Below, piece after piece: positions 10,309 through 19,252 of a DNA stretch of 64,000 nt; within the stretch, counting starts at the first letter, position 1, and the number at the start of each line of letters is the position of its first letter. This stretch comes from Geoalkalibacter ferrihydriticus DSM 17813. GTDB lineage: Bacteria > Desulfobacterota > Desulfuromonadia > Desulfuromonadales > Geoalkalibacteraceae. The notes below the pieces were generated by a model that had not been told where the DNA came from, did not search any database, and was given only the letters and a program-made list of their open reading frames with translations. The stretch covers positions 317,094-381,093 of the forward strand of contig NZ_JWJD01000001.1 of assembly GCF_000820505.1 (NCBI RefSeq). The letters are read 5' to 3'. Both the position numbers and the translations under genes were made by a program.

Positions 10309-11922
10309 TCAAATAGCGGTTTCAAGCAACTGGATGCACAGCTTGCGTTCGTCGCGGCAGCGTGCCTCGTCCCAGCCGAGTTCTTCAGCCATGAGTTCAA
10401 CCGTTCTCTCCACGGCGTTGCGGGCCGCCTCTTTATCGAGCAAGGCCAGAGTCGTGCGGCGCACCAGCACATCGGACACCCGCTCGGCCTGTTCGTGCCG
10501 GCTGACGTAGACCACCTCGGCTTCGATCACCGGATGCTCCGGGTGCAGGCGCTTGCCCAAACCTTTTTGCGCCAACTCTGCAACTTTGAGCGCTTCGCTA
10601 CCGTATGCGCGGTGCAGATGCGAGGCGATATCAGCGTCAAGAGCAAAGTCAGAGCTCAGCTTGAGGTCGCCCTTCTCTTCAAAACCGCTCGCACCGATGA
10701 GAGGCAGATGGTCGGTGTGGCAGTTTTTTTCCGGGGCCAGAGCAAAGGTCTTTACGGCATGGTCAACGGCATCCTGGGCCATTTTGCGGTAGGTGGTCCA
10801 CTTGCCGCCCGCCATGGTGAGAAGGCCGGACTTGCTCACCTGAATGATATGGTCGCGAGCCAAGCGCGCCGTATCGACAGCTTGCGGATCATCCAGCAGC
10901 GGGCGCAGTCCCGACCAGGTCGACTTGATGTCCTGTGGACCGATCTCCAGATTGAAGTATTGACGCACGTGGCGCAGAAGGTAGGCGACTTCCTCGTCTT
11001 TGGGACGGGGATGGTCGACGATGTCCGCCGGTTCGTCAGTGGTGCCGATCAAAGCATGCCCCTGCCAGGGCAGAATGAAGAGCACCCGACCATCTTCGGT
11101 CTTGGGAATCATCAAGCCCGTTGCGGGAGGCGCAAAGCGCTTGTCAAGCACGATGTGGATGCCCGAACTGGCTTTCAGAATCGGTGCGGCTTCGGGCTCA
11201 TCCATGCGCCGGATACTGTCGGCAAATGGGCCTGTGGCATTGATCACCCCGCGGGCGCGCACGGTAAATTCCTGCTTGGAGATGTTGTCTCGCACCACCG
11301 CCCCGGCTATCCGCCCTTTCTCCTTAAGCAGCGAGATCGCTTCCACGTGGTTGGCGGTCACCGCGCCCTGGCGCAAGGCCGTGGTAATCAGGGTCACCGC
11401 CATGCGGGCATCGTTGAACTGGCCGTCGTAATACAGCACGCCGGCCTTGAGCCCCTCGGCCTTGAGCATAGGGAAGCGCTCCAAAGCCTCTTTGCGGCTG
11501 ACAATGCGGCTACGGCCGATCCCCATTTTGCCGGCGAGGATGTCGTAGAGTTTGAGGCCGGCAAAGATGTATGGCACCTCCATCCAGCTGTAGAGAGGTG
11601 TGACAAGAGGCAGGCGCCCCGCCAGATGCGGGGCGTTTTTAAGTAGGACGCCGCGTTCGTAAAGGCCATCTTTGACCAGATTGTATTGGGTTCGATCGAG
11701 GCGCTTGATCGCCATTTCGAGATAGCGGACGCCGCCATGCACCAGCTTGGTGCTGCGGCTGCTGGTTCCTTCGCTGAAATCGTATTTCTCGATAAGTGCG
11801 GTCCTGATGCCGCGACTCGCGGCATCAAGGGCGATACCGCTGCCGGTTGCCCCGCCGCCGATCACCAGCAGATCAAAGGGTGTATCCTGTTGCAGGTTGC
11901 GGATGATATCTTTTCGTGCCAT
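10309..11922 (-). CDS. glpD: aerobic-type glycerol-3-phosphate dehydrogenase (FAD)
   Basis: A 537-residue membrane-associated flavoprotein that oxidises glycerol-3-phosphate to dihydroxyacetone phosphate and passes electrons to quinone. The N-terminus holds the FAD dinucleotide fold DLLVIGGGATGSGIALDAASRG, followed by the family motif GTSSRSTKLVHGGVRYLE, and a central LPWQGHALIGTTD. The C-terminal part is the GlpD helical cap domain. It is the first gene of the operon, starts at 11922 with GGAG in front, and is preceded by a promoter with a GlpR-like operator. Confidence 0.96.
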   Translation of the reverse strand: MARKDIIRNLQQDTPFDLLVIGGGATGSGIALDAASRGIRTALIEKYDFSEGTSSRSTKLVHGGVRYLEMAIKRLDRTQYNLVKDGLYERGVLLKNAPHLAGRLPLVTPLYSWMEVPYIFAGLKLYDILAGKMGIGRSRIVSRKEALERFPMLKAEGLKAGVLYYDGQFNDARMAVTLITTALRQGAVTANHVEAISLLKEKGRIAGAVVRDNISKQEFTVRARGVINATGPFADSIRRMDEPEAAPILKASSGIHIVLDKRFAPPATGLMIPKTEDGRVLFILPWQGHALIGTTDEPADIVDHPRPKDEEVAYLLRHVRQYFNLEIGPQDIKSTWSGLRPLLDDPQAVDTARLARDHIIQVSKSGLLTMAGGKWTTYRKMAQDAVDHAVKTFALAPEKNCHTDHLPLIGASGFEEKGDLKLSSDFALDADIASHLHRAYGSEALKVAELAQKGLGKRLHPEHPVIEAEVVYVSRHEQAERVSDVLVRRTTLALLDKEAARNAVERTVELMAEELGWDEARCRDERKLCIQLLETAI

Positions 11923-11989
11923 AAGCGCCTCCTGGGCTTGCGTTTCGCCTGCGTATTCGTTGCTCGCTCTGGGAAACCTTCCCCCTCAA

Positions 11990-12031
11990 ATGTTCTAATG
12001 CGAACATACAACAAGCAAGTCACGGTGTAAA
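11990..12031 (-). promoter_or_regulatory. glpD promoter with GlpR-type operator
   Basis: Minus strand TTTACA (12026-12031), 17 bases, TATGTT (12003-12008). The -10 box lies inside the inverted repeat ATGTTC, six bases, GAACAT (11990-12007). Half-site and spacing match the enterobacterial GlpR operator (half-site WATKTTCGWW); each half here matches 9 of 10. Two further half-sites with CGAAA lie just upstream at about 12030-12046. Binding of the divergently encoded DeoR-type regulator would block RNA polymerase. Confidence 0.8.
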
Positions 12032-12202
12032 CGAAAAAAAACGAAATCGGAATTTTTTTTATCTTCCATGGCACAAGCTGGAAATTTCCGTTTGGTTTCA
12101 AATGAATTGGCGACAATTTCTTACGCACCGTCATTCCTGGCATAAAGTATTAAGAGTAGACACCCTTAAAAAAAAATGCCAAAATCTGCGTTGATGTTTT
12201 CT

Positions 12203-12222
12203 TATTTTCGTTTACGAAAGAA
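12203..12222 (+). promoter_or_regulatory. second GlpR-type operator, upstream of glpR
   Basis: The 20-bp site has a left half TATTTTCGTT, which matches the GlpR half-site consensus at all ten positions, and a right half TACGAAAGAA that matches eight of ten in reverse complement. It ends 12 bases before the glpR start codon, which suggests autoregulation. Confidence 0.75.
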
Positions 12223-12234
12223 AGGCGTGAAAAA

Positions 12235-13029
12235 ATGACTCCCCATCCACCCGCTTTGACTCCTCGTCAGCAGCAGATCATGGAGTTGGCGCAACAACAA
12301 AAGTTTGTCGCCACGGAAGATCTGGTCAAAGCTTTCGACGTGACGCCGCAAACTATCCGCCGCGACATCAATGAACTCTGTGCGCTGGGTTTGCTGCGCC
12401 GCTACCATGGCGGCGCAGGGTTGGCATCGAGCGTGGAGAATGTCGACTATCAAGCCCGCCAGGTGCTGTGCCTTGAAGAGAAGCGGCGCATCGCCGCGCT
12501 GGTGGCCCGAAACATCCCCGATCGTGCCTCGATTTTTATCAACATCGGTACGACGACGGAGGAAGTGGCCAAAGCCCTGCGCGACCACGAGGGCTTGCGG
12601 GTGATCACCAACAACCTGCATGTGGCCGCGCTGCTCAGTGCCAACCCGAGCTTCGAAATCACTATTGCCGGCGGCATCGTGCGCCCGCGTGACGGTGGCA
12701 TAATCGGCGAGGCGACCATTGATTTTATTCGTCAGTTCAAAGTGGATTACGGCATCATCGGCATTTCGGGCATCGACCGTGACGGCTCATTGCTTGACTA
12801 CGATTACCGCGAAGTCAAGGTCGCCCAAGCCATCATTGAAAATTCCCGCCGGATTTTTCTGGTTGCGGATCACACCAAATTCGGGCGCAGCGCTCTCGTG
12901 CGGGTGAATCGTATTGATGCCATCGATGCGTTGTTTACCGATGCGCCGCCGCCACGAGAAATTGCCGCACTGCTGGCGCGCGAGAAGATTGCTCTGCATG
13001 TCGCCGGAGGGGGGGCTGAGGAAGAATAG
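12235..13029 (+). CDS. glpR: DeoR-family repressor of glycerol genes
   Basis: A 264-residue DeoR-type regulator. Residues about 7-60 are the winged helix (TPRQQQIMELAQQQKFVATE, then VTPQTIRRDINEL and GLLRRYHGGA); residues about 75-235 are the sugar-phosphate-sensing domain related to ribose-5-phosphate isomerase (NIGTTTEEVA, TNNLHVAALL, GGIVRPRDGGIIGE). It is divergent from glpD and flanked by GlpR-like operators, so it very probably represses the glp operon and is relieved by glycerol-3-phosphate. The effector is inferred from the family. The ATG at 12235 has only a weak ribosome site. Confidence 0.9.
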   Translation: MTPHPPALTPRQQQIMELAQQQKFVATEDLVKAFDVTPQTIRRDINELCALGLLRRYHGGAGLASSVENVDYQARQVLCLEEKRRIAALVARNIPDRASIFINIGTTTEEVAKALRDHEGLRVITNNLHVAALLSANPSFEITIAGGIVRPRDGGIIGEATIDFIRQFKVDYGIIGISGIDRDGSLLDYDYREVKVAQAIIENSRRIFLVADHTKFGRSALVRVNRIDAIDALFTDAPPPREIAALLAREKIALHVAGGGAEEE

Positions 13030-13065
13030 AAAAGTCGCGTTTATCAGGGAGAAGAGACGAAGACG

Positions 13066-13296
13066 TCAGGAATTGACTTTTTCCAGCGAAATAATTTTCT
13101 GATGGCCGTCAAAACGCAGCCGGAAGCGACCCTCAATCCCCCCGCGCATCACAAAGCGACGCAGGCTTGAGGCAGGCAGGCGAATACGGCGGCCGTCTTC
13201 GGCTCTTACCTGAACAAACGTCGCCGTGCCCCGATAATAGCGCAGGTATTCCTCGGCGGAGATGCGCAGGCGAAAAAAAATCTCACCGCCGTTCAT
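13066..13296 (-). CDS. DUF2835 family protein
   Basis: A 76-residue protein with the DUF2835 pattern: RISAEEYLRYYRGTA, then DGRRIRLPASSLRRFV and GGIEGRFRLRFD. The family is short, cytoplasmic and of unknown role. The start codon overlaps the stop of the epimerase-like gene (ATGA), so the two are translationally coupled. It is convergent with glpR. Confidence 0.8.
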   Translation of the reverse strand: MNGGEIFFRLRISAEEYLRYYRGTATFVQVRAEDGRRIRLPASSLRRFVMRGGIEGRFRLRFDGHQKIISLEKVNS

Positions 13297-14240
13297 GGTC
13301 GCGCGTTTTCGCTTTCTTCGGCCAACGCCGCGCGCAGGCCCGAAACCAGATCGGGATAGAGAAGCTCGATGCGCAGCCTGTCGCGCAAACGCCTGGTATC
13401 GAGGCGGCGCGATTCGTTGAGATAGGAGAGCATTTCGGGACTCATCATCCGGTGCGCCTCCTCCATGCTGATCTGGGGCGGGCGCGGCAATCCGCAGGCA
13501 TCGGCTACGGCATTGAAGTAATCGCTCATGCTGCCGCCGCTTTCATCACAGACATTGAAGACATCGCCCGCCTCGCCCTTATCCCCCGCCGCCACGCAGA
13601 TGCGCGCCAGATCGACGGCGTGAATGCGGTTGGAGGGCGCCGCCTGCCGCGCATCGAGCACCGGCACACCCTGCTCGATGCGCTTGCGCGGCAGACGTCC
13701 CGGGCCATAGATGCCGGGGACACGCAGAATCACCACTTGCCCGTCATGCCGGGCCTGCCAGCTGCGCAGATGCTCTTCGGCAGCGACCCGGCGCCGGGCC
13801 CGGTCTGTCAGCGGCTTTAATGGGGCATCCTCGTCAACCAGCGCCCCGGCGCAATCGCCATACACCCCACTGGTGCTGATATACACGATCTTCCAGGGCT
13901 TGTGCGCCGCCAGCGAGTTCTCGCAAAAAGCCGCCATCCGCGGATCGTGCGTACCCTGAGCCGGCGGCGGCGCGAAATAATAAACCAGGCGGTTGCGCAA
14001 CGGCAGATCCGCAAGACTTTGCGGCTCATCAAGGTCACCCCGCACCACGGAAAATCCCAGGGCTTCAAGTTTCATTTGCGCCTCGGGCGAACGGACCAGA
14101 GCCGTGACTTCAACCCCGCGCTCCCGCCACAACTGCCCCACCCGTTGTCCGATGTCTCCGCAGCCGACAATGAATACGCTCGTGAAGCTCAATTGTTCAC
14201 CGCCTCTCAGCTCCCGCCTTTCGCAAGCCACGCTCCTCAT
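13293..14240 (-). CDS. NAD(P)-dependent epimerase/dehydratase-like protein
   Basis: A 315-residue extended-SDR protein. VFIVGCGDIGQRVGQLW near residue 21 is the Rossmann dinucleotide motif, and VYISTSGVYGDCAG near residue 120 and the later DLARICVAAGD region fit atypical nucleoside-sugar-epimerase-like proteins related to YeeZ. The canonical YxxxK pair is not obvious, as in that subgroup. The ATG at 14240 overlaps the pepN stop (ATGA). A TTG at 14192 just before the Rossmann strand, behind GAGAGG, is an alternative start that would remove 16 residues. Substrate is unknown. Confidence 0.75.
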   Translation of the reverse strand: MRSVACERRELRGGEQLSFTSVFIVGCGDIGQRVGQLWRERGVEVTALVRSPEAQMKLEALGFSVVRGDLDEPQSLADLPLRNRLVYYFAPPPAQGTHDPRMAAFCENSLAAHKPWKIVYISTSGVYGDCAGALVDEDAPLKPLTDRARRRVAAEEHLRSWQARHDGQVVILRVPGIYGPGRLPRKRIEQGVPVLDARQAAPSNRIHAVDLARICVAAGDKGEAGDVFNVCDESGGSMSDYFNAVADACGLPRPPQISMEEAHRMMSPEMLSYLNESRRLDTRRLRDRLRIELLYPDLVSGLRAALAEESENARP

Positions 14241-16882
14241 TGCCCGAGACTCTTCCCTGCCACTTCGCGCACATCCCGCGACAATCCCGGTTGGTCCAGA
14301 ATCTGCTCAAGCTGTTCTTTCATCAGCATCTGTCGCTGCGCGTCATAACGGCGCCAGTGATTGAAGGCCGAAACCAGACGCGCGGCAAGCTGAGGATTGA
14401 AAGCGTCGATCTTGCACACATGCTCGCCAAGCAGGCGATAGCCGGCGCCGGAGGCGGCATGGAAATGCACGGGATTGCCCTGAGAAAAGGCTCCAAGCAG
14501 CGAGCGTACCCGGTTGGGATTGCGCAGGGTGAAGGCCGGATGCTGCAACAATTGTGATACGCGGGTTGCGGTATCCGCCCGGGACGAGGTGGCCTGCAGG
14601 GTAAACCATTTATCCACCACCAGCGGCTGAGCCTGCCACTTGTCGTAAAAGGCCGCCAACTGCGCGTCGCTTTCAGGGCAGTCGAGCTGCGCGAGATGGC
14701 TCAGCGCCGCGAGCACATCGGTCATATTGCGGCCCTGCTGAGCCTGGTTGACGCAGAGATCCACGTAGACCTGTTCATCCAACCTGGTCAGGTAACCCAG
14801 GCACGCGTTTTTCAGACTGCGCCGGCCCACAGCCTCGGGCTCGAAATGATAGGGCCCGGCATCCATGTGATTCTGCCAGCCAGCCAACAAGTCCGTGCGT
14901 AACTCCTTCGCCAGGTGCCGCAACAGGTAATCGCGGGCTTGATGCACGGCAAGCGGATCGATGACGGCCATCTGCTCCGCCACATAGGCCTCGCTGGGCA
15001 ATTGCAGGGCCTGTGCCTTGAACGCTGCCTCCAGGTGCGTGTCGCCCAGAGTCCTGCGTAAGGCTGCCGACAGCGCCCCCGGCGCTTGCGGGGTGCGTGC
15101 CTGCCGGAAATCATCCACCATGCGCAGCAAGACGCGCAAAGCCAGTTGCTGTCCACTGTCCCAGCGCGTAAAGGCATCGCTGTCATGCCCGGCGAGAAAA
15201 GCCAGTTCGTCATCGCTGAAATCGCACGTCAGCTTGACCGGGGCGGAGAAATCGCGCAGCAGCGACGGTACCGGCTCCCGGCGCACGCCGGTGAAACGAA
15301 AGGTCTGTTGCGCTTCGGTCAGGCTGAGCACCCGCGTGTGTGGCGCCGCGCCTTCTGTCTCCCCTTCCAGGTGCAGCGGCAGGGAGTGCCCCTTGCCGTC
15401 GAGCAGGCCGACGGCGACGGGGATGTGAAAGGGCAGTTTTTGATCCTGGCCCGGCGTTGCAGGACAACTCTGGCTCAAAGTCAGGGTATAGGTGTGGGAT
15501 TGCGGATCGTAATGGCGTTCGACATGTACCTGGGGGGTACCGGCCTGGGTGTACCAGCGGCGGAATTGAACCAGATCGATAGCGCCGGCATCCTCCATGG
15601 CGCGCACGAAATCGTCGGTCGTCACCGCCTGCCCGTCATGGCGCTGGAAATAGAGATCCATGCCGCGGCGGAATCCCTGTTCGCCGAGCAGAGTGTGCAT
15701 CATGCGGATCACTTCGGCACCCTTGTGGTAAACCGTCAGGGTGTAGAAATTGTTGATTTCCTCGTAACTCGAGGGGCGCACCGGATGCGCCATGGGCCCG
15801 GCATCCTCGGCGAACTGTGCGGTGCGCAGCAGGCGCACATCAGCAATGCGCTTGATGGCGCGCACGCTCATGTCCGCGGAAAATTCCTGGTCGCGGAACA
15901 CCGTCAAGCCTTCCTTGAGACTCAGCTGGAACCAGTCGCGGCAGGTCACGCGATTGCCCGTCCAGTTGTGGAAGTATTCGTGGCCGATCACCCCTTCGAT
16001 ATTCTCGAAATCAACATCGGTGGCGGTGTCGGAACGTGCCAGCACATATTTTGAATTGAAGATGTTGAGGCCCTTGTTTTCCATGGCGCCCATATTGAAA
16101 TCATCCACCGCGACGACCATGTACTGATCCAGATCGCACTCCAGACCGAAGCGCTCCTCATCCCAGCGCATGGCTTTTTTCAGCGAATGCATGGCATGGG
16201 CGCACTGGTCGAGATTGTGCGCCTCGACGTAGATTTGCAACTTAATGGCGCGACGCGAACGCGTGGTAAAGGTATCTTCGAGGCAGGCCAGCTTACCGGC
16301 GACCAGAGCGAACAGATAGGACGGCTTTGGAAAAGGATCCACCCATTCGGCGAAATGCTTGCCCCCTTCAAGCTCGCCGTGGGCCACGCGATTGCCGTTG
16401 GCCAGCAGCACCGGATAACGCGCGCGATCCGCGACGATGGTGGTGCGATACCCGGCCATGACATCGGGACGGTCAGGAAAATAGGTGATTCGACGAAAAC
16501 CTTCGGGCTCGCACTGAGTGCAGAAATTGCCTCCGGAGAGGTAAAGCCCTTCCAAGGCGGCATTGCTGCTGGGATCGGTCAAGGTTTCGATCTCAAGACT
16601 GAAATTTACCGGAACTTCGCCCAATACCAGTCGTTCACCCTCGAGAGAATATTCGTCGGCTGACAACTCGCGCCCGTCGAGACGCAGCTTCACAAGTTCA
16701 AGGTTGTTACCGTCGAGAACCAACGGCGAGCCAGCTCCAGAGCCCTGGGGATTGCACACAATTTCAAGCAGGGCGGTCACGCGGGTGCGGCTTTCATCCA
16801 GATCAAAGCGCAGATCGATGTGGTTGACCAGATAAGCCGGGGGGCGATAATCGTCAAGATTGATGGTTTGGTTGGGGTTCAT
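14237..16882 (-). CDS. pepN: aminopeptidase N (M1 family)
   Basis: An 881-residue cytoplasmic zinc aminopeptidase that removes N-terminal residues from peptides. It shows the exopeptidase motif GAMENKGLN and the zinc site HEYFHNWTGNRVTC followed after 18 residues by the third ligand in LSLKEG; the length and the C-terminal helical domain match the E. coli type. GAGG precedes the ATG at 16882. It is the first gene of a three-gene unit with the epimerase-like gene and DUF2835, linked by ATGA overlaps. Confidence 0.95.
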   Translation of the reverse strand: MNPNQTINLDDYRPPAYLVNHIDLRFDLDESRTRVTALLEIVCNPQGSGAGSPLVLDGNNLELVKLRLDGRELSADEYSLEGERLVLGEVPVNFSLEIETLTDPSSNAALEGLYLSGGNFCTQCEPEGFRRITYFPDRPDVMAGYRTTIVADRARYPVLLANGNRVAHGELEGGKHFAEWVDPFPKPSYLFALVAGKLACLEDTFTTRSRRAIKLQIYVEAHNLDQCAHAMHSLKKAMRWDEERFGLECDLDQYMVVAVDDFNMGAMENKGLNIFNSKYVLARSDTATDVDFENIEGVIGHEYFHNWTGNRVTCRDWFQLSLKEGLTVFRDQEFSADMSVRAIKRIADVRLLRTAQFAEDAGPMAHPVRPSSYEEINNFYTLTVYHKGAEVIRMMHTLLGEQGFRRGMDLYFQRHDGQAVTTDDFVRAMEDAGAIDLVQFRRWYTQAGTPQVHVERHYDPQSHTYTLTLSQSCPATPGQDQKLPFHIPVAVGLLDGKGHSLPLHLEGETEGAAPHTRVLSLTEAQQTFRFTGVRREPVPSLLRDFSAPVKLTCDFSDDELAFLAGHDSDAFTRWDSGQQLALRVLLRMVDDFRQARTPQAPGALSAALRRTLGDTHLEAAFKAQALQLPSEAYVAEQMAVIDPLAVHQARDYLLRHLAKELRTDLLAGWQNHMDAGPYHFEPEAVGRRSLKNACLGYLTRLDEQVYVDLCVNQAQQGRNMTDVLAALSHLAQLDCPESDAQLAAFYDKWQAQPLVVDKWFTLQATSSRADTATRVSQLLQHPAFTLRNPNRVRSLLGAFSQGNPVHFHAASGAGYRLLGEHVCKIDAFNPQLAARLVSAFNHWRRYDAQRQMLMKEQLEQILDQPGLSRDVREVAGKSLGQ

Positions 16883-17183
16883 CTCGCCTCATTTCTTTGC
16901 CGGGACGCGTGAGTTCCGAGCAGGCCAGTGCGCAGATCTCAAGGTTCCAGGCTGGATTAAGGGTCAGGATGGCGGAAGACCCGCCGCTAAAATAAATTTT
17001 TATTGTCTTTCTTTTGGCTTTATTCGTGCGTTTTTGTCAAGGCCAACCCATCACTGGGCATAAAGAGAAAATTTTTTTCATGTGATCATTTTTTTCTTGA
17101 AAATCTCTCGATCCTCGCTTAAAGTTGCCTGGTGAGATCAACTTAATCTTATCTTTCTAGTCTCATGACTGCGAGTGAATGCC
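16883..17183. other. 300-base divergent gap between pepN and a small gene
   Basis: No gene is visible. It must contain the pepN promoter and that of the small gene to its right. It has T-rich runs around 17075-17100 but no hexamer pair that stands out. A GG-N10-GC pair near 17021-17034 resembles a sigma-54 core only loosely. Confidence 0.4.
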
Positions 17184-17489
17184 ATGAATATCGGTTCTTC
17201 TCTTCTGAATTGGCTGACAAAAGCAACCACGACACCGGAAGTGAACCCCGCCGCACAGGCGCCCGCCGAAAAGCCTCAAGCTACGAGTCGGCCTTTACAG
17301 CCTGCGACCACGGACCGGGTTCAGTTTTCCGAACTCGCGCAAAAGCTCAGTCAGACTCCGCCTGCCGACAAGAGTGCGCAAATAACTCTGGAGGAGCGCT
17401 TGGCGCTACGTCAGGAACCTGAGCCGCAGACGTATAAACCAAGTTTGATGCAGATGGCCAAAAAATTTCTGGGAGTGGGTATGTCTTGA
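17184..17489 (+). CDS. small hypothetical protein
   Basis: A 101-residue protein of unknown function. It is polar and Pro/Gln/Ala-rich in the first half, then has DRVQFSELAQKLSQ, reminiscent of the short DxVxLS segments of flagellar anti-sigma proteins, and a basic hydrophobic tail SLMQMAKKFLGVGM. No signal peptide or metal motif is seen. The ATG at 17184 is preferred to a GTG nine bases upstream. A strong terminator follows, so it is a one-gene unit. The ordered codon use and terminator suggest it is real. Confidence 0.55.
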   Translation: MNIGSSLLNWLTKATTTPEVNPAAQAPAEKPQATSRPLQPATTDRVQFSELAQKLSQTPPADKSAQITLEERLALRQEPEPQTYKPSLMQMAKKFLGVGMS

Positions 17490-17512
17490 TTTTACTCCCC
17501 TCGCAGCATTGA

Positions 17513-17546
17513 AAAAGCCGGCGAATCCAATCGCCGGCTTTTTTTA
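17513..17546 (+). terminator. rho-independent terminator
   Basis: AAGCCGGCGA (17515-17524), a six-base loop and TCGCCGGCTT (17531-17540), a perfect 10-bp stem followed by a run of T. It ends the small hypothetical gene and separates it from the kinase gene. Confidence 0.9.
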
Positions 17547-17620
17547 TGCACCCTGTTCTGGTAAAATAGCACTTGCGGAGTAAAGAATAACTTTTTTTGT
17601 TCTTTTGCGAGGAAAATACT

Positions 17621-19252
17621 TTGGCACAGAATTGTTGCTGGAACCGGGAATTAGATTCCCTGGAGCGCTGTCCCAACCTCGCTGCCGGCGATGAAGAGCT
17701 GCTCTTCAACCAAAAAAAACGGCTGATCGAACGCTGCTTCAAATGTCCTCGTTTTTTTGAAGATCTGAACGATTTGCGCAACCAGGGCGAATCCTCGGCA
17801 GAACTTCTCAGTATTGCTCTCGACAGCATCAGTGATTTGCGCCTGGAGCGCCAGACCCTACATGGCGAACTTGAAGTACGCAACCGCGAATTTCAGTTTC
17901 TCCATGAAGTGACCTCGACAATCCAGTCCAGTCTCGACCTGGATGAAATCATTTCCATGGCACTCACCGCCATCACCGCGGGCCAGGGATTCGGTTTCAA
18001 CCGCGCCATTTTATTGCTGGTTGATGGCCAGCGCCTAAATCTTAACGGCTATGTGGCCGTCGGTCCGCGTCGCCTGGAAGACGCGCAACGCATCTGGCAT
18101 GAAATCGAGGAAAAACACTACAGCCTGCAAGAGATGGCGCGCCTGTTTTACGAACACAAAATGATTTCTGAAAAAGAAAAATTTCGCGATCTTCTCGAGT
18201 TGCTGTCCATTCCCCTCTCGCAGGGCAATCATCTCTTCATCGAAACCCTCAACGGCTCCACGAGCCGCCACATCTATGATCTCTGGCATGAGCCCCATAT
18301 CGACCGTCGGCAAGTTGAGGCTCTGGAAGTCAAAGAAGTCGTGCTGGTTCCTCTAAAAAGTCGCAACCGACGTGTTGGGCTGCTGATCGCCGACAACATC
18401 GTTAATCGGCGCCCGATCGCGCAGCACGATCTGCGCTCCCTGGAAACCTTCGCCCTGCCCCTTGCCTTCGCCATCGAGCGGGGGGCCCTGTATGAACAGT
18501 TGCAGGAGGAACTGGGCAAGCTGCGCGATGCTCATCGGCGCTTGCAGCAGCAGCAAGAGCAAATGGTGCGCATGGAAAAAATGGCCCTGGTGGGTAAAAT
18601 TGTTTCCCACTTTTCCCATTCCATACGCAATCCGCTGATGATCATCGGGGGGTTTGCCCGCTCCCTGAGCCGCCATATTCCTGAAGGCGATGAACGTCGC
18701 CGCTACATTGAATCCATTGTGCGCGAAACGCGTAAACTTGAGGAAGTGCTCCAGGAGGCGCTTAACTATTCCGAATCCCTGCACCCCACTTTTGACACCT
18801 GGGATATCAACCAATTGCTGACCACGGTCTACGGTAGTCTGCTCGAAGACATGGATCTCGGGGGCATTGCCGCTCGCTTCGACCTGACGGCGGGCTTGCC
18901 GCAGGCACGCATCGATTTTAAGCAGATGAGCTACTGTCTGCGCAGCATCTTCACCAACTCGCTGGAAGCCATGCCCAACGGTGGTGAATTGACCATCGCT
19001 ACCCGTCGCGAAGAGAATCGTCTGGTCATCGAAATCCGCGACACCGGGCCCGGCATCGCGCCGGAGATCCTGACGCATGTGGCTACCCCCTTCGCCACGA
19101 ACAACGGCAAAACATCCGGCCTGGGGTTGTCGCTGTGCTCGCGCATTCTGCAAAGCCACGGCGGCGACATGATCATTGCCAACAGCGAAAAAAGCGGCGC
19201 CGTGGTTTCCCTCTACCTGCCCTTTACCTGGGATGAAGGTGAGGCACCTTGA
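17621..19252 (+). CDS. soluble GAF-domain sensor histidine kinase with N-terminal cysteine cluster
   Basis: A 543-residue cytoplasmic kinase without membrane segments. The first 45 residues hold five cysteines (5, 6, 17, 39 and 42, ending in CFKCP), a possible metal or Fe-S site. A coiled segment and a GAF-like domain follow (about 90-290), then a Gln-rich helix, the HisKA motif SHSIRNPLMIIGG with the phospho-acceptor His at about 333, and a HATPase domain with N (IFTNSLEAMPNGG), G1 (DTGPGIAPE) and G2 (SGLGLSL) boxes. TTG at 17621 is the likely start: GAGG lies eight bases before it and no ATG is near. The downstream ATP-grasp gene overlaps its stop; no response regulator is adjacent. Confidence 0.85.
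   Translation: MAQNCCWNRELDSLERCPNLAAGDEELLFNQKKRLIERCFKCPRFFEDLNDLRNQGESSAELLSIALDSISDLRLERQTLHGELEVRNREFQFLHEVTSTIQSSLDLDEIISMALTAITAGQGFGFNRAILLLVDGQRLNLNGYVAVGPRRLEDAQRIWHEIEEKHYSLQEMARLFYEHKMISEKEKFRDLLELLSIPLSQGNHLFIETLNGSTSRHIYDLWHEPHIDRRQVEALEVKEVVLVPLKSRNRRVGLLIADNIVNRRPIAQHDLRSLETFALPLAFAIERGALYEQLQEELGKLRDAHRRLQQQQEQMVRMEKMALVGKIVSHFSHSIRNPLMIIGGFARSLSRHIPEGDERRRYIESIVRETRKLEEVLQEALNYSESLHPTFDTWDINQLLTTVYGSLLEDMDLGGIAARFDLTAGLPQARIDFKQMSYCLRSIFTNSLEAMPNGGELTIATRREENRLVIEIRDTGPGIAPEILTHVATPFATNNGKTSGLGLSLCSRILQSHGGDMIIANSEKSGAVVSLYLPFTWDEGEAP

Noticed and set aside
17021-17130. Sigma-54-like GG-N10-GC and sigma-28-like TAAAGTT sequences before the small protein gene
   Set aside because: The flanking bases do not match the -24/-12 consensus, and the -10 box for sigma-28 matches only three of eight positions.
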